Shown in pieces: positions 15,838-24,608 of a stretch of DNA of 64,000 bases. This stretch comes from Pseudomonas sp. GD04091. GTDB taxonomy: Bacteria > Pseudomonadota > Gammaproteobacteria > Pseudomonadales > Pseudomonadaceae. The position numbers were made by a program, and so were the translations under genes. Location: positions 1-64,000 of the forward strand of contig NZ_JAOEBG010000026.1 in the NCBI RefSeq assembly GCF_029836165.1, read 5' to 3'. The notes beneath the pieces are model-generated. The model saw only the letters and a list, made by a program, of their open reading frames with translations. It did no database searches and was not told where the DNA came from. Each line of letters begins with the position of its first letter. The stretch's first letter is position 1.

Positions 15838-16857
15838 TCAGTCGAACAGACCGAAGGTCATGTAGCTGAACCACGAGCGGTCTTTCTCGGCTTCCTTCGG
15901 CCCTGCCGGCAGAATCGGGTCGCCGTTCTCGTCCTTGGGCAGCAGTTCTGCCGGCATTTCCGAGCGGGCGTCCTGGAACTGCTTGACCACGTCTTGGTTG
16001 GCGCGGGTCTCGCCCGGCGGCAGCGGCGTGTCGGTCTCGATCAGGCCCAGGGTAGCCTTGGACAGCCAGGAACGATTGCCGCTCTCGTCCACCTTGGTGA
16101 CGAACTGGCCATCGACCAGGCTCGGGTGGTCCGGGTAGTTGAGCTTGAGGGTCTCGAGGCTGGTGGCGGCCAGCTCGTCCAGGTGCATGCGCTGGTACGA
16201 CTCGACCATCACCGCCAGGCCGTCGCCCACCGCCGGGGTTTCCTGGAAGTTCTCCACCACGTAGCGGCCACGGTTGGCGGCGGCCACGTAGGCCTCGCGG
16301 CTCAGGTAGTAGTTGGCCACGTGGATCTCGTAGGAAGCCAGCAGGTTGCGCAGGTAGATCATGCGCTGCTTGGCATCCGGGGCGTAGCGGCTGTTGGGGA
16401 AGCGGCTGGTCAGCTGGGCGAACTCGTTGTACGAGTCGCGGGCGGCGCCCGGGTCACGCTTGGTCATGTCCAGTGGCAGGAAGCGCGCCAGCAGGCCGCG
16501 GTCCTGGTCGAACGAGGTCAGGCCCTTGAGGTAGTAGGCGTAGTCGACGTTCGGGTGCTGCGGGTGCAGGCGGATGAAGCGCTCGGCGGCGGATTTGGCG
16601 GCCTCGGGCTCGGAGTTCTTGTAGTTGGCGTAGATCAGCTCGAGCTGGGCCTGGTCGGCGTAGCGGCCGAACGGGTAGCGCGACTCCAGGGCCTTGAGCT
16701 TGTTCACGGCACTGGTGTAGCTGGAGTTGTCCAGGTCGGCCTGCGCCTGCTGGTACAGCTCGGCCTCGCTGAGGTTCTCGTCAATGACTTCCTTGTTCGA
16801 GGAACAGGCAGCGGTGAGCCCGAGGATGGCGATCAGCAGCAGGTGTTTCACTTGCAT
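15838..16857 (-). CDS. bamD: Outer membrane assembly lipoprotein BamD
   Basis: This 339-aa lipoprotein has signal peptide MQVKHLLLIAILGLTAAC, with the lipid-anchored cysteine at residue 18. Five TPR-like repeats follow, starting with ELYQQAQADLDNSSYTSAV. BamD is the essential partner of BamA in inserting outer membrane beta-barrels. An upstream in-frame start (16941) would put the lipobox 46 residues in and is rejected. The C-terminal ~90 residues beyond the TPR domain are longer than in E. coli BamD, as is common in Pseudomonas. It is divergent from rluD. Confidence 0.95.
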   Translation of the reverse strand: MQVKHLLLIAILGLTAACSSNKEVIDENLSEAELYQQAQADLDNSSYTSAVNKLKALESRYPFGRYADQAQLELIYANYKNSEPEAAKSAAERFIRLHPQHPNVDYAYYLKGLTSFDQDRGLLARFLPLDMTKRDPGAARDSYNEFAQLTSRFPNSRYAPDAKQRMIYLRNLLASYEIHVANYYLSREAYVAAANRGRYVVENFQETPAVGDGLAVMVESYQRMHLDELAATSLETLKLNYPDHPSLVDGQFVTKVDESGNRSWLSKATLGLIETDTPLPPGETRANQDVVKQFQDARSEMPAELLPKDENGDPILPAGPKEAEKDRSWFSYMTFGLFD

Positions 16858-17006
16858 GGCGGCTTGCGTCCCTTTGACGGCCGCTGTCTTGGGCGGTGCC
16901 GTCCTGTTATGATGAGCGCCCCCGGCCAAACCCCGGGGCAAAAGAAGCCGTATTTAACCACAAGCGCGCAGCCGAAACCAAAGGCTGAACGCCCGTCGAT
17001 TCGAGC

Positions 17007-17969
17007 ATGTCCGAGATCATTCAACTTAGCGCAGAGGTCCCGTCCGAACTGGGCGGCCAACGCCTCGACCAAGTCGCCGCCCAACTGTTCGCCGAGTACT
17101 CGCGTTCGCGCCTGGCCTCGTGGATCAAAGATGGCCGCCTGACTGTCGATGGCGCGGTGCTGCGACCGCGCGACACCGTCCACACAGGCTCCATCCTGGC
17201 CCTCGAGGCCGAGCAGGAGGCCCAGGGCGAATGGGTGGCTCAGGACATCGAGCTGGACATCGTCTATGAAGACGACCAGATCCTGGTGATCAACAAGCCC
17301 GCGGGGCTGGTGGTCCACCCAGCGGCCGGTCACCCTGACGGCACCCTGCTCAACGCCCTGCTGCACCACGTGCCGGACATCGTCAACGTGCCGCGCGCCG
17401 GCATCGTGCATCGCCTGGACAAGGACACCACCGGCCTGATGGTGGTGGCCAAGACTTTGCAGGCGCAGACGAACCTCGTGGACCAGCTGCAGAAGCGTTC
17501 GGTCAGCCGCGTCTATGAGTGCATCGTGGTCGGCGTGGTGATCGCCGGCGGCAAGATCGACGCCCCGATCGGCCGCCACGGCGGCGAGCGCCAGCGCATG
17601 GCGGTGACCGAGGGCGGCAAGCCGGCCGTCAGCCACTACCGCGTGCTCAAGCGCTTCCGTTCGCACACCCATGTGCGGGTCAAGCTGGAAACCGGCCGCA
17701 CGCACCAGATTCGTGTGCACATGGCCCACGTCGGCTTCCCGCTGGTCGGCGACCAGACCTACGGCGTGCGTTTCCGCATTCCGCCTGCGGCCAGCGTGGC
17801 CATGGTCGAGGCGGTGAAGAACTTCCCGCGCCAGGCCCTGCACGCTCGCTTCCTGGCGCTCGATCACCCGACCACCGGTGAGCGCATGGAATGGGCCTCG
17901 CCGCTGCCGGACGACTTCGTCTGGTTGCTGTCGCTGCTCAACCAGGACCGCGAGAGCTTTATCGGATGA
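17007..17969 (+). CDS. rluD: 23S rRNA pseudouridine(1911/1915/1917) synthase
   Basis: This 320-aa enzyme has an N-terminal S4-like RNA-binding domain and the RluA-family catalytic motif GIVHRLDKDTTGLMVVAK. The aspartate in RLDKD is the catalytic residue. The C-terminal ETGRTHQIRVHMAHVGFPLVGD is conserved. It modifies helix 69 of 23S rRNA. It overlaps pgeF by 4 bp. Confidence 0.96.
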   Translation: MSEIIQLSAEVPSELGGQRLDQVAAQLFAEYSRSRLASWIKDGRLTVDGAVLRPRDTVHTGSILALEAEQEAQGEWVAQDIELDIVYEDDQILVINKPAGLVVHPAAGHPDGTLLNALLHHVPDIVNVPRAGIVHRLDKDTTGLMVVAKTLQAQTNLVDQLQKRSVSRVYECIVVGVVIAGGKIDAPIGRHGGERQRMAVTEGGKPAVSHYRVLKRFRSHTHVRVKLETGRTHQIRVHMAHVGFPLVGDQTYGVRFRIPPAASVAMVEAVKNFPRQALHARFLALDHPTTGERMEWASPLPDDFVWLLSLLNQDRESFIG

Positions 17970-18706
17970 GCGGTCTGACGCAGTCGCTGATCCTTCCCGA
18001 CTGGCCAGCCCCGGCCTCGGTTCGCGCCTGTGTCACCACCCGCGAGGGCGGCGTCAGCCTGCCGCCCTACGAATCCTTCAACCTTGGCGATCACGTGGGC
18101 GACGAGCCCGCCGCGGTGGCCGAGAACCGTCGCTGCCTGAGCGATGAATTTGCCATCCAGCCCGCCTGGCTCAAGCAGGTGCACGGGCTGGTGGTGGCCG
18201 ACGCCGACCCGACCACGGTCGCCGAAGCCGATGCCAGCTGGACCGACCAGCCCGGCATCGCCTGCACCGTGATGACCGCCGATTGCCTGCCCGCGCTGTT
18301 CTGCGACCGCGCCGGCACCCGTGTCGCCGCTGCTCATGCCGGCTGGCGCGGGTTGGCCGGTGGCGTGCTCGAGGCCACCCTCGATCGCCTGGCCCTGCCG
18401 CCGGAAGAGGTACTGGTATGGCTGGGGCCGGCCATCGGGCCGCAGGCGTTCGAGGTGGGGCTGGAGGTGCGCGATGCCTTTACCGCCGTGCATCCCGAGG
18501 CGGCCACGGCGTTCGTCGAGGGCGAGCGCCCGGGCAAGCTGATGGCCGACATCTACCAGCTGGCGCGGATTCGCCTCGCGGCGCGGGGCGTCACTGCCGT
18601 GTATGGCGGTGGGTTCTGTACCGTCAGCGACCCGCGTTTCTTCTCTTATCGCCGCACCCCGCAGGGTGGGCGCTTCGCTTCGCTGGTCTGGCTGCAGCCG
18701 CGTTAA
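17966..18706 (+). CDS. pgeF: Purine nucleoside phosphorylase / peptidoglycan editing factor PgeF
   Basis: This 246-aa protein of the YfiH/laccase-domain family has the metal ligands visible as KQVHGLVV, ADCLPALFC and AAHAGWRGLAGGV. Proteins of this family have purine nucleoside phosphorylase or deaminase activity. In E. coli YfiH also corrects misincorporated serine in peptidoglycan precursors. It is translationally coupled to rluD, a conserved neighbourhood. Confidence 0.92.
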   Translation: MSGLTQSLILPDWPAPASVRACVTTREGGVSLPPYESFNLGDHVGDEPAAVAENRRCLSDEFAIQPAWLKQVHGLVVADADPTTVAEADASWTDQPGIACTVMTADCLPALFCDRAGTRVAAAHAGWRGLAGGVLEATLDRLALPPEEVLVWLGPAIGPQAFEVGLEVRDAFTAVHPEAATAFVEGERPGKLMADIYQLARIRLAARGVTAVYGGGFCTVSDPRFFSYRRTPQGGRFASLVWLQPR

Positions 18707-18714
18707 CCTGCATT

Positions 18715-18805
18715 GGCCTCTTCGCGGGTAAAGCCGCTCCCACAGGTGCTGGGATGTGCCGAAGGGCGATGGAGATCCTGCGGGAGCGGGTTTACCCGCG
18801 AAAAA
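18715..18805. repeat. Inverted pair of REP elements
   Basis: One REP (CTTCGCGGGTAAAGCCGCTCCCACAGG core, 18719-18745) is followed about 40 bp later by a copy in the opposite orientation (GGGAGCGGGTTTACCCGCGAA core). Such opposed pairs are the usual arrangement of mobile REP units in this group. The pair separates pgeF from clpB. Confidence 0.85.
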
Positions 18806-18849
18806 ACCACTGCTGAACGCTCAAGCTGACACTTGTCAACCCCGCTACG

Positions 18850-18877
18850 CTTGAATCTTCCAGAATTGCCCTTATCT
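18850..18877 (+). promoter_or_regulatory. Heat-shock (sigma-32) promoter of clpB
   Basis: CTTGAAT (18850-18856) and CCCTTATCT (18869-18877) are 12 bp apart and resemble the sigma-32 consensus CTTGAAA / CCCCATNT. It lies about 75 bp before the clpB start, as expected for a gene of the heat-shock regulon. Confidence 0.75.
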
Positions 18878-18952
18878 ATTGGTCATCTCAGGCAGGTTCA
18901 TCATCAAGGTGCTGTCCATCGCTCCGCCTGCCCCTTAAAGGAAGGTATCCCC

Positions 18953-21517
18953 ATGCGAATAGACCGACTGACCAGCAAGCTGCAACTCGCGTTATCCGAT
19001 TCCCAATCCCTGGCCGTGGGCATGGACCATCCGGCCATCGAACCCCTGCACCTGCTGCAGGCACTGATCGACCAGCAGGGTGGTTCCATCAAGCCACTGC
19101 TGATGCAGGTCGGCTTCGACATCAACAGCCTGCGCAAGGCGTTGACCAAGGAACTCGACCAGCTACCGAAAATCCAGAACCCGACCGGGGACGTGAACAT
19201 GTCCCAGGACCTGGCGCGCCTGCTCAACCAGGCCGACCGCCTGGCCCAGCAGAAGGGCGACCAGTTCATTTCCAGCGAGCTGGTGCTGCTCGCCGCCATG
19301 GACGAGAACAGCAAGGTCGGCAAGCTGCTGCTCGGCCAGGGCGTGAGCAAGAAGGCTCTGGAAAACGCCATCAACAACCTGCGTGGCGGCGCGGCGGTGA
19401 ACGACGCCAACGCCGAGGAATCGCGCCAGGCCCTGGACAAGTACACCGTCGACCTGACCAAACGGGCCGAGGAAGGCAAGCTGGATCCGGTGATTGGCCG
19501 TGACGACGAAATCCGCCGCACCGTGCAGGTGCTGCAACGCCGCACCAAGAACAACCCGGTGCTGATCGGCGAGCCTGGCGTGGGCAAGACCGCCATCGCC
19601 GAAGGCCTGGCCCAGCGCATCATCAACGGCGAAGTGCCCGATGGCCTCAAGGGCAAGCGCCTGCTGGCGCTGGACATGGGCGCGCTGATCGCCGGCGCCA
19701 AGTACCGCGGCGAGTTCGAGGAGCGCCTGAAAGCGCTGCTCAACGAGCTTTCCAAGCAGGAAGGCCAGATCATCCTGTTCATCGACGAACTGCACACCAT
19801 GGTCGGCGCCGGGAAAGGCGAGGGTGCCATGGACGCCGGCAACATGCTCAAGCCGGCCCTGGCCCGTGGCGAGCTGCACTGCGTCGGCGCCACCACGCTC
19901 AACGAGTATCGCCAGTTCATCGAGAAGGACGCCGCCCTCGAGCGCCGCTTCCAGAAGGTGCTGGTCGAAGAGCCGAGCGAGGAAGACACCATCGCCATCC
20001 TGCGTGGCCTGAAAGAGCGCTATGAAGTGCACCACAAGGTGGCCATCACCGATGGTGCGATCATTGCCGCGGCCAAGCTCAGCCACCGCTACATCACCGA
20101 TCGTCAGTTGCCGGACAAGGCCATCGACCTGATCGACGAAGCCGCCAGCCGCATCCGCATGGAGATCGACTCCAAGCCGGAAGTGCTCGACCGCCTCGAC
20201 CGTCGTCTGATCCAGTTGAAAGTGGAATCCCAGGCGCTGAAGAAAGAAGAAGACGAAGCGGCGAAGAAACGTCTGGAGAAACTGACCGAGGAAATCGAGC
20301 GCCTGGAGCGTGAATACTCCGACCTCGAAGAGATCTGGGCCTCGGAAAAGGCCGAGGTACAGGGTTCGGCGCAGATCCAGCAGAAGATCGAGCAGGCCCG
20401 CCAGGAGCTGGAGGCCGCTCGCCGCAAGGGCGACCTGAGCCGCATGGCCGAGCTGCAGTACGGGGTGATCCCGGACCTGGAGCGCAGTCTGCAGATGGTC
20501 GACCAGCACGGCAAGACCGAGAACCAGCTGCTGCGCAACAAGGTGACCGAGGAAGAAATCGCCGAAGTGGTCTCCAAGTGGACCGGCATCCCGGTGGCCA
20601 AGATGCTCGAAGGCGAGCGCGAAAAGCTGCTGAAGATGGAAAGCCTGCTGCACGAACGCGTGATCGGCCAGAACGAAGCGGTGACCGCCGTGGCCAACGC
20701 CGTGCGCCGTTCCCGCGCCGGCTTGTCCGACCCGAACCGCCCCAGTGGCTCGTTCCTGTTCCTCGGCCCGACCGGCGTGGGCAAGACCGAGCTGTGCAAG
20801 GCGCTGGCCGAGTTCCTCTTCGACACCGAGGAGGCCATGGTGCGCATCGACATGTCCGAGTTCATGGAGAAACACTCCGTGGCTCGCCTGATCGGCGCCC
20901 CGCCAGGCTATGTGGGCTATGAGGAGGGCGGCTACCTGACCGAGGCCGTGCGTCGCAAGCCGTACTCGGTGGTGCTGCTCGACGAGGTGGAGAAAGCCCA
21001 CCCGGATGTGTTCAACGTGCTGCTGCAGGTGCTCGAAGACGGCCGCCTGACCGACAGCCATGGGCGCACCGTGGACTTTCGCAACACGGTGATCGTGATG
21101 ACCTCCAACCTGGGCTCGGCGCAGATCCAGGAACTGGCCGGTGACCGCGAGGCTCAGCGCGCGGCGGTGATGGACGCGGTGGGTTCGCACTTCCGTCCGG
21201 AGTTCATCAACCGGATCGACGAAGTGGTGGTGTTCGAGCCTCTGGGCCGCGAGCAGATCGCCGGCATCACCGAGATCCAGCTCGGCCGCCTGCGCAGCCG
21301 CCTGGCCGAGCGCGAGCTGTCGTTGAGCCTGAGCCCGGAGGCGCTGGACAAGCTGATCGCCGTCGGTTACGACCCGGTGTATGGCGCACGGCCGCTCAAG
21401 CGAGCGATCCAGCGCTGGATCGAGAACCCGCTGGCGCAACTGATCCTGGCCGGCGAGTTCCTGCCCGGCGCGGCGATCACCGCGAAGGTGGAGGGCGACG
21501 AGATCGTCTTTGCCTGA
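18953..21517 (+). CDS. clpB: ATP-dependent disaggregase ClpB
   Basis: This 854-aa Hsp100 chaperone works with DnaK to pull polypeptides out of aggregates. The parts in order are the N-domain (residues 1-145), AAA1 with Walker A GEPGVGKT near residue 206, the coiled-coil M-domain (about 410-530, rich in E/K/R), and AAA2 with GPTGVGKT near residue 605. No IGF/IGL loop for ClpP is seen, which fits ClpB rather than ClpA. The ATG giving MRIDRLTSKLQ was chosen by family length; 120 bp of upstream open frame is rejected because it overlaps the promoter. Confidence 0.97.
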   Translation: MRIDRLTSKLQLALSDSQSLAVGMDHPAIEPLHLLQALIDQQGGSIKPLLMQVGFDINSLRKALTKELDQLPKIQNPTGDVNMSQDLARLLNQADRLAQQKGDQFISSELVLLAAMDENSKVGKLLLGQGVSKKALENAINNLRGGAAVNDANAEESRQALDKYTVDLTKRAEEGKLDPVIGRDDEIRRTVQVLQRRTKNNPVLIGEPGVGKTAIAEGLAQRIINGEVPDGLKGKRLLALDMGALIAGAKYRGEFEERLKALLNELSKQEGQIILFIDELHTMVGAGKGEGAMDAGNMLKPALARGELHCVGATTLNEYRQFIEKDAALERRFQKVLVEEPSEEDTIAILRGLKERYEVHHKVAITDGAIIAAAKLSHRYITDRQLPDKAIDLIDEAASRIRMEIDSKPEVLDRLDRRLIQLKVESQALKKEEDEAAKKRLEKLTEEIERLEREYSDLEEIWASEKAEVQGSAQIQQKIEQARQELEAARRKGDLSRMAELQYGVIPDLERSLQMVDQHGKTENQLLRNKVTEEEIAEVVSKWTGIPVAKMLEGEREKLLKMESLLHERVIGQNEAVTAVANAVRRSRAGLSDPNRPSGSFLFLGPTGVGKTELCKALAEFLFDTEEAMVRIDMSEFMEKHSVARLIGAPPGYVGYEEGGYLTEAVRRKPYSVVLLDEVEKAHPDVFNVLLQVLEDGRLTDSHGRTVDFRNTVIVMTSNLGSAQIQELAGDREAQRAAVMDAVGSHFRPEFINRIDEVVVFEPLGREQIAGITEIQLGRLRSRLAERELSLSLSPEALDKLIAVGYDPVYGARPLKRAIQRWIENPLAQLILAGEFLPGAAITAKVEGDEIVFA

Positions 21518-21523
21518 TCAACG

Positions 21524-21549
21524 AGCCCCGCGTAAGCGGGGCTTTTTTT
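21524..21549 (+). terminator. clpB terminator
   Basis: AGCCCCGC pairs with GCGGGGCT around GTAA and is followed by a T run, seven bases after the clpB stop codon. Confidence 0.9.
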
Positions 21550-21905
21550 GGGATGCCATCCGAAGCGAGGCGCATTTTGTGGGAGCGGGCTTGCCCCGCT
21601 ATGGCGCGGTACAGCCAATGCAAACCCCTGATTTTCTGGGCCCTGTCTAACCTGCTGAAAATTTTGAAAAAAATGCTTGCACTAAATTCAGAGTGCCCCT
21701 AATATTCGCCCCGCTGTCAGGCACTGAGCAGATCGCCAGCAACATCGACGATCTGAAAACAACTTACAAATCAGTAAGTTGAACGAAAAAAAGTGGTTGA
21801 CAAGCAAAACGAAGAATGTAGAATAGCCGGCCTCAACAGCGACAACGCTGAAGAGTTCGAAGCTAACACAGGCTTCGAAGTGGTAAAGATGTACCGAAGT
21901 TCAGT
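21550..21905. other. Gap between clpB and the tRNA cluster
   Basis: This holds one REP-like hairpin (21581-21602, TGTGGGAGCGGGCTTGCCCCGC), an AT-rich stretch and the tRNA promoter listed separately. The AT-rich part around 21,650-21,800 resembles the upstream activating region of strong stable-RNA promoters. No gene is seen. Confidence 0.6.
21797..21824 (+). promoter_or_regulatory. Sigma-70 promoter of the tRNA cluster
   Basis: TTGACA (21797-21802) and TAGAAT (21819-21824) are 16 bp apart, about 80 bp before tRNA-Asn, with A/T-rich sequence immediately upstream. Confidence 0.8.
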
Positions 21906-21981
21906 TCCGCGATAGCTCAGTCGGTAGAGCAAATGACTGTTAATCATTGGGTCCCTGGTTCGAGTCCAGGTCGCGGAGCCA
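21906..21981 (+). tRNA. tRNA-Asn(GTT)
   Basis: This 76-nt cloverleaf has acceptor TCCGCGA paired with TCGCGGA, D-arm GCTC/GAGC, anticodon GTT in the loop CTGTTAA, T-arm TTCGAGT and an encoded CCA. It is the first of three tRNAs in one transcript. Confidence 0.97.
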
Positions 21982-21985
21982 ATCT

Positions 21986-22062
21986 CGGGGTGTAGCGCAG
22001 TCCGGTAGCGCGCCTGCTTTGGGAGCAGGATGTCAGGAGTTCGAATCCCCTCACCCCGACCA
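21986..22062 (+). tRNA. tRNA-Pro(TGG)
   Basis: This 77-nt cloverleaf has acceptor CGGGGTG paired with CACCCCG, anticodon TGG, T-loop TTCGAAT and an encoded CCA. Confidence 0.97.
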
Positions 22063-22068
22063 TTTTCC

Positions 22069-22144
22069 GGGTCGTTAGCTCAGTTGGTAGAGCAGTTGGC
22101 TTTTAACCAATTGGTCGTAGGTTCGAATCCTACACGACCCACCA
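22069..22144 (+). tRNA. tRNA-Lys(TTT)
   Basis: This 76-nt cloverleaf has acceptor GGGTCGT paired with ACGACCC, anticodon TTT, T-loop TTCGAAT and an encoded CCA. A terminator follows four bases later. Confidence 0.97.
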
Positions 22145-22147
22145 TGT

Positions 22148-22179
22148 AAAAAGGGCATCTCGAATGAGATGCCCTTTTT
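22148..22179 (+). terminator. tRNA cluster terminator
   Basis: AAAAAGGGCATCTC pairs perfectly with GAGATGCCCTTTTT around GAAT, directly after tRNA-Lys. Confidence 0.95.
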
Positions 22180-22257
22180 CTTTTGTCCGCGTTTTTCAGG
22201 ATGTGGCATCCCCTCGCACTTGCTACCCTGTGGCCTTTGCCCGCAGGAGCGTAGCGC

Positions 22258-22794
22258 ATGCCCCTCAAAGCCAGTGTTTTCATCGCCACCAGCCTGGACG
22301 GTTACATCGCCCGCGAAGACGGCGGCCTCGACTGGCTGCTGGGCGCCACCCAATCCCCCGACGACCATGGCTACGCCGGGTTCATGGCGGGCATCGACAC
22401 GCTGGTGATGGGGCGGGGAACCTTCGACAAGGTCATGACCTTTGGCGAGTGGCCGTATCCCGATACGCGGGTGGTGGTGGTCAGCAGTACCCTCCAAGCG
22501 CTGCCCAAGGGGGTGTCGGGGCAAGTCGAACTGCATCCCGGGCCGATCCCGGCGTTGCTCGAGCATTTACAGGCGACTGGCGCGAAAAGCCTGTACCTGG
22601 ATGGCGGCAAGCTGATTCAGGGTTTTTTGCGCGAGGGGCTGGTGGACGAGCTGACCATTACTCGCATTCCCGTGCTGCTGGGGCAGGGGATTCCGTTGTT
22701 CGGCGAGTTGGCGAAGGATGTGCTGTTGCAGCACATGAAGACGACCAGTTACGAGAGTGGGTTTGTGCAGAGCACGTATCGCGTGGTCAAGTGA
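22258..22794 (+). CDS. Dihydrofolate reductase family protein (RibD C-terminal type)
   Basis: This 178-aa protein has the DHFR/RibD-like fold: SVFIATSLDGYIAREDGGLDWL at the N-terminus, LVMGRGTFDKV in the middle and LYLDGGKLIQGFLREGLVDELTI toward the end. These NADPH-dependent reductases are related to the RibD reductase domain, but the physiological substrate of this stand-alone group is unknown. It faces ndh across a REP pair. Confidence 0.85.
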   Translation: MPLKASVFIATSLDGYIAREDGGLDWLLGATQSPDDHGYAGFMAGIDTLVMGRGTFDKVMTFGEWPYPDTRVVVVSSTLQALPKGVSGQVELHPGPIPALLEHLQATGAKSLYLDGGKLIQGFLREGLVDELTITRIPVLLGQGIPLFGELAKDVLLQHMKTTSYESGFVQSTYRVVK

Positions 22795-22911
22795 ATCGCT
22801 GGGGCCGCTTTGCGGCCCTTTCGCTGGCAAGCCAGCTCCCACAGGTTGTTCGGCTTGCGTTGTGACTGTGGGAGCCGGCTTGCCGGCGAAAGGGCTGCGC
22901 AGCAGCCCTGG
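22795..22911. repeat. Inverted pair of REP elements between convergent genes
   Basis: Two long REP-like units point at each other (22795-22846 and 22864-22911). Each holds GGCCGC...GCGGCC or GGGCTGCGCAGCAGCCC together with a GCTGGC/GCCGGC hairpin and GTGGGAGC. They sit between convergent genes, where they probably also end transcription. Confidence 0.85.
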
Positions 22912-22922
22912 ATCTTGAAGCC

Positions 22923-24218
22923 TCAGTGCAGCTTCAGGCGCGGTTCGGTACCCCGGCCAATCTTGCTGCCCAGCATCAGCATCAAGGTGCGGAAGGTCCC
23001 ATACAGCGCCATCTGGTGCATGCGGTACAGCGACACATAGAACATCCGCGCCAGCCAGCCCTCCAGCTTCACGCTGCCCATCAGGTTACCCATCAGGTTG
23101 CCCACCGCCGAGAAGCGCGACAGCGACACCAGCGAGCCGTAATCCTTGTACTCGTAGGTCGGCAGCGTCTTGTTCTCCAGGCGCGCCTTCAGGCTCTTGG
23201 CCAGCAACGAAGCCTGCTGGTGCGCGGCCTGGGCCCGGGGCGGCACGTTGCGGTCGCTGCCCGGCTGCGGGCAGGCGGCGCAGTCGCCGAAGGCGAAGAT
23301 ATTGTCGTCGCGGGTGGTCTGCAGGGTCGGGCGCACCACCAGCTGGTTGATGCGGTTGGTCTCCAGGCCATCGATGTCCTTGAGGAAGCCCGGTGCGCGG
23401 ATGCCCGCCGCCCACACCTTCAGGCTGGCCTGGATCACTTCGCCCGAAGCGGTTTTCAGGCCATCCTCGGTCACTTCGCTGACCGCGGCATTGGTCATCA
23501 CTGTCACCCCGAGCTTTTCCAGGGTCTTGTGCACCGGCACGCTGATGCGCTCCGGCAGCGCCGGCAGCACGCGAGGGCCGGCTTCGATGAGGGTGATGTG
23601 CATGTCCTTCGGCTGGATCTTGTCCAGGCCGTAGGCCGCCAGCTCATGGGCGGCGTTGTGCAGCTCGGCCGCCAGCTCCACGCCGGTGGCGCCGGCGCCG
23701 ACGATGGCCACGCTGATCTGCTCGCTGGCCACGTCGCCCGCGTGGGCGCGCAGGTAGTGGTTGAGCAGCTGCTGGTGGAAGCGTTCGGCCTGCTTGCGGC
23801 TGTCGAGGAACAGGCAGTGCTGCGCCGCGCCGAGGGTGCCGAAGTCGTTGGTGTTGCTGCCCACGGCGATCACCAGGGTGTCGTAGCCGATGGTGCGCGC
23901 AGGCAGCAGCTCGCGCCCGTCGTCGTCGAGGGTCGCGGCCAGCTGGATCAGCTTGCTTTCACGGTCCAGGCCGCTCATGCGGCCCATCTGGAAGTTGAAG
24001 TGGTTCCACTTGGCCTGGGCCACGTAGTTCAGTTCGTCTTCCGAGGAATTCAGGGAACCGGCGGCCACTTCGTGCAGCAGCGGTTTCCAGATGTGCGTCA
24101 GGTTGGCATCAACCAGGGTGATCTCGGCCTGTTTGCGCTTGCCCAGGCTTTTACCCAGGCGGGTCGCCAGTTCCAGGCCGCCGGCGCCGCCGCCGACAAT
24201 CACGATGCGATGAGTCAT
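22923..24218 (-). CDS. ndh: Type II NADH dehydrogenase
   Basis: This 431-aa FAD enzyme has the dinucleotide motif IVIVGGGAGGLELATRLG at the N-terminus and a second one, VAIVGAGATGVELAAEL, in the middle for NADH. The C-terminal ~60 residues contain an amphipathic/hydrophobic stretch (ARMFYVSLYRMHQMALYG) that anchors NDH-2 to the membrane. It passes electrons from NADH to quinone without pumping protons. A small DUF3094 gene lies upstream on the same strand. Confidence 0.95.
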   Translation of the reverse strand: MTHRIVIVGGGAGGLELATRLGKSLGKRKQAEITLVDANLTHIWKPLLHEVAAGSLNSSEDELNYVAQAKWNHFNFQMGRMSGLDRESKLIQLAATLDDDGRELLPARTIGYDTLVIAVGSNTNDFGTLGAAQHCLFLDSRKQAERFHQQLLNHYLRAHAGDVASEQISVAIVGAGATGVELAAELHNAAHELAAYGLDKIQPKDMHITLIEAGPRVLPALPERISVPVHKTLEKLGVTVMTNAAVSEVTEDGLKTASGEVIQASLKVWAAGIRAPGFLKDIDGLETNRINQLVVRPTLQTTRDDNIFAFGDCAACPQPGSDRNVPPRAQAAHQQASLLAKSLKARLENKTLPTYEYKDYGSLVSLSRFSAVGNLMGNLMGSVKLEGWLARMFYVSLYRMHQMALYGTFRTLMLMLGSKIGRGTEPRLKLH

Positions 24219-24302
24219 GGGGATATCTCACAAGTTTTACGGAATTCGTGGACACAAGGTCCGGCCGCGTCCGACACGAGGGCTGGGCGAGCGCAAGGCA
24301 GC

Positions 24303-24476
24303 TCATAGCACCAGTCCACTCAGCAGGCGGCTCAACAGGCCCAGACCGATGGTCACCACCACCACCAGCAACAGGAGCAGCAACGGCCGGAAGGGCCGGC
24401 GCTCGACTTGATGCTGGGGGGCGCTCAGGTACTCATCGACGCGACGCTGATCTTCGGGATTCAGGCGGCTGGTCAT
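24303..24476 (-). CDS. DUF3094 family small membrane protein
   Basis: This 57-aa protein has a charged N-terminal half (MTSRLNPEDQRRVDEYL) and a single C-terminal membrane helix (LLLLLLVVVVTIGLGLLSRLL). It matches the Pseudomonas DUF3094 family of unknown function and lies upstream of ndh on the same strand, a recurrent pairing. A longer in-frame start exists at 24539 but gives an unlikely N-terminus. Confidence 0.85.
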   Translation of the reverse strand: MTSRLNPEDQRRVDEYLSAPQHQVERRPFRPLLLLLLVVVVTIGLGLLSRLLSGLVL

Positions 24477-24608
24477 GCTGGGCCTCGTCAGATAGACGTT
24501 GGTGGATGCGCAAACGCCACAGCGCTCACGCAAACGCATGGAACGAATGATAATGCTTTCTATCCCTGGCGCCGAGTGTACGTGATCGCAAAGACACCCG
24601 GCACTGGA

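Noticed and set aside
19163..21439. 758-codon open frame opposite clpB
   Set aside because: A shadow of clpB; histidine/leucine/glycine-rich low-complexity translation with no domain.
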